A stretch of DNA of 64,000 nt, taken from Anoplopoma fimbria. Lineage: Eukaryota; Chordata; Actinopteri; Perciformes; Anoplopomatidae. The stretch is from NCBI RefSeq assembly GCF_027596085.1, contig NC_072450.1:31029676-31093675 (forward strand). Direction: 5' to 3'. Below the pieces are notes generated by a model that saw nothing but the letters and a program-made list of their open reading frames with translations, did not search any database and was not told the DNA's origin. The position numbers and the translations under genes are program-made. Below, piece by piece: positions 61,885 to 64,000 of this stretch (positions are counted from its first letter, which is position 1; each line of letters begins with the position of its first letter).

Positions 61885-63494
61885 TTGAATCATGCATCGC
61901 AACCCTGAACTCATCTAGACATTACCCAGAGGAGCTGTATGTGAGAACACAAACGTTCAAATCCTCATTAAATGGAGTTTACCCTGCAAGTCCCCTAGTG
62001 CAACATGTGTGTAATGTTGGATGAGGCCCATGTGTGAACAGAGCAGGTCATTGTCCACAGAATTCATAGTGTGGGCTTGTTGAATATATTTCTGTTGACC
62101 CAAAACCAGAAGAATTCAATCATCACCAAGGTTGAAGAAGAAGAAGGGCAATTTACACAAAGAACCCAACAAAAATGTCAGTAAAAAAGTGTCAGTGGCT
62201 TTCTGTAAAGGTTCTCCCGGATACAATCAATGACTGCTTCCTGATAAATGCTTGTGTGTGGGGTTAACAACTTCCACCAGTAGAGATACATAACAGCTGC
62301 TGATGGATAGTGGTGGGTAGCAGGCCTATTAGTAACAGTTACTTGGGTTGAATTGTGGGAACAAATATCCATGGTGCTTATGAGTGTCTCCTGATTACCT
62401 GCAACTACCAACATTTCTGAAACGCCTCATTCTGCAGACAAACAGTCCACATTTTAGATCTGTACAACATACAAAATCAATCAGTTTAAAACACAGTAAA
62501 TTCATATGCTCCAAGCCCCCCCAAAAAAGGCCACATAAGTCAGCGGTTAGAGTTTATTAAAGCTCATTACCTGATAGTTTACTGGATTAAGCAACTGTGC
62601 TTTTATTGCTAATAAATGTAACTTTTGATTTATAAGAGGAAAATTGCGCTACTGTGTTTGTCATGATAGATTTTAGTAGAGATCCAAACATGCTAAATGT
62701 GCGTGATAAAAAGTGAAAATGATGGATGAATATACATAAACAACATGGTTCCTTGGATCTGAATATGCATAATTTACCACCCACCACTGTTCTGCCCCCC
62801 CTAGCAAACCATATGTTTTTAAATGTTTATATTCATGTAATACATGTATAGATTGTTTATAGGCAGATTAAACATTCATGTTTTGGGTCATTGTGGTCAT
62901 TTTTATAAACTCTCATAAATAAATATCCAGGTATAAGGCATGTCCGAGTTCACAGCTGAAAACATAAGAATAGGGTGACTCCCCTCCTTCAAAGCAGTCT
63001 AGAAATACAGCGCTGAAATAAATCCTAGAAAGCTTAGAGTCAAACAATTAATAAAAGGCAATTTGTTGTGATTTGTTGTGGTTAGTTAAGGTTAACTAAC
63101 TGCTTTTCTGCCAACATTTCACTCTCAGGGAATTTAATTACTGGAAAATGTATTTGAGTCATTGTGATACACATTTATTTAAATGTATTTACATTTCAAA
63201 AAAATCTTTCGCTTTAGTGAAAGTATATTTAACAATACAGTCAGTGTTGGTCTTTACATTGGTATAATGATACTCCATCATCATCTGACTCCTGTCTTAA
63301 TGGATCCAGTTTGTAGTTGTTCTAAGGTTAGTCAAATATAACCGCAGATTTTCACATCCAAATATTTCCTTTTGTTTTTATTTGTTTATTCATGATTTTA
63401 GTTTTAGTGACTTTTCGTGTTGGACAAAAACATGTGTTGCTCCTATATAGACTTTTGAAAACAAAGAGTCTCAACTCGTACACAAACTTGCATT

Positions 63495-63495
<1 letters not shown>
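61885..63495. other. AT-rich stretch without a recognisable gene
   Basis: Nothing recognised beyond simple A/T-rich tracts. Confidence 0.45.

Positions 63496-63497
<2 letters not shown>

Positions 63498-63533
<36 letters not shown>
63498..63533. repeat. CA microsatellite
   Basis: About 36 bp pure ca. Confidence 0.96.
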
Positions 63534-63536
<3 letters not shown>

Positions 63537-63734
63537 TGCGAGGTAGTTGACCTCTCCTTGCAGCCAGCCATGTGCTTAAGAAGAACCTGTCTCCTGTCCA
63601 GTTTTTTCTATCAGCTCTCCCATCACACGCTGACACCACAGCAGCACTTCAAAGAGGCATGCTTTTGATGCTAACCATCAATATGCATTTCATCCTGCAC
63701 CACTTTCTCCCCAGCATTCCTCCTCTGTGTCCTC

Positions 63735-63840
63735 TCGCCGCAGTAATTGCCTTCAAAGCCAATTAGCGCAAATTATTTGCGACCGCGCTGGTGGTAAAAA
63801 TCCAGCGCTTGTCGGCAGAGGTGTCCTGGAGGTCAGATGT
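63735..63840. promoter_or_regulatory. Candidate conserved non-coding element
   Basis: 'gcagtaattgccttcaaagc', 'caattagcgcaaattatttg' and 'cgaccgcgctggtggtaaaa' give two close homeodomain-type cores (TAATTG, CAATTAG), retained CpGs and no decay. It is the most enhancer-like 100 bp in the window by eye; the pyrimidine run before it ends in 'gccgcag' but the next codons contain stops in useful frames. Confidence 0.35.
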
Positions 63841-64000
63841 ATTAGCTCAGTGGCTCTCATTTTCTGTAAGCTCTTTCCGGTCTCTACTTGTACAAATAGG
63901 CTATCAGTATAACCCGTGTCAACCTCCCTACATTAATCTCCAAATGTGGCGCAGGAGGGGTTCTGTAAATGCATTATTAGAAGAGCAGCAGCTCGCAACT

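Overview
The window reads as non-coding DNA from a spiny-rayed (percomorph-type) teleost fish: a gene desert or the inside of very large introns. I found no protein-coding gene, rRNA, tRNA gene, CRISPR array or bacterial-type operon that I can support. The open reading frames are short, many are only translations of CA/TG microsatellites (runs of His-Thr or Cys-Val), and none shows a domain I recognise. The teleost call rests on the very high density of long CA repeats and on several dispersed repeats whose wording I recognise from fish genomes, including tRNA-headed SINEs.

Layout. Positions 1-12.7 kb hold CA arrays alternating with unique, moderately GC-rich blocks that look like candidate regulatory elements. 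From 12.9 to 18.5 kb is a repeat-dense block: a tRNA-derived SINE, several copies of a 'ttaggtttaggcaac' dispersed repeat (called family A here), a perfect 42-bp palindrome, a perfect 22-bp palindrome, and two diverged repeat arms facing each other across 850 bp. From 19 to 31 kb come a 90-bp AT array, a CT array, further dispersed repeats (one of them, family B, present in opposite orientation at 16.2 and 24.8 kb) and a roughly 600-bp fish repeat at 28.2-28.8 kb. From 31.8 to 45.7 kb there are seven CA/TG arrays of 80-120 bp with candidate regulatory blocks between them and four more family A copies. From 45.7 to 64 kb microsatellites thin out and transposon remains dominate: three copies of one SINE tail, a probable hAT-type element of about 1.06 kb, a short LINE reverse-transcriptase relic, and family A fragments. 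The last 300 bp contain another homeodomain-site-rich candidate element.

Since no gene is seen there is no pathway to reconstruct. The most sensible functional reading is a landscape of possible distal enhancers (about 15 candidate blocks) embedded in repeats. That reading is inference from base composition and homeobox-type AATTA/TAAT words, and needs cross-species alignment. No new biological system is evident. The items most worth checking are the inverted structures, the family A repeat network, the candidate conserved elements and one possible short exon at 8858-8944.
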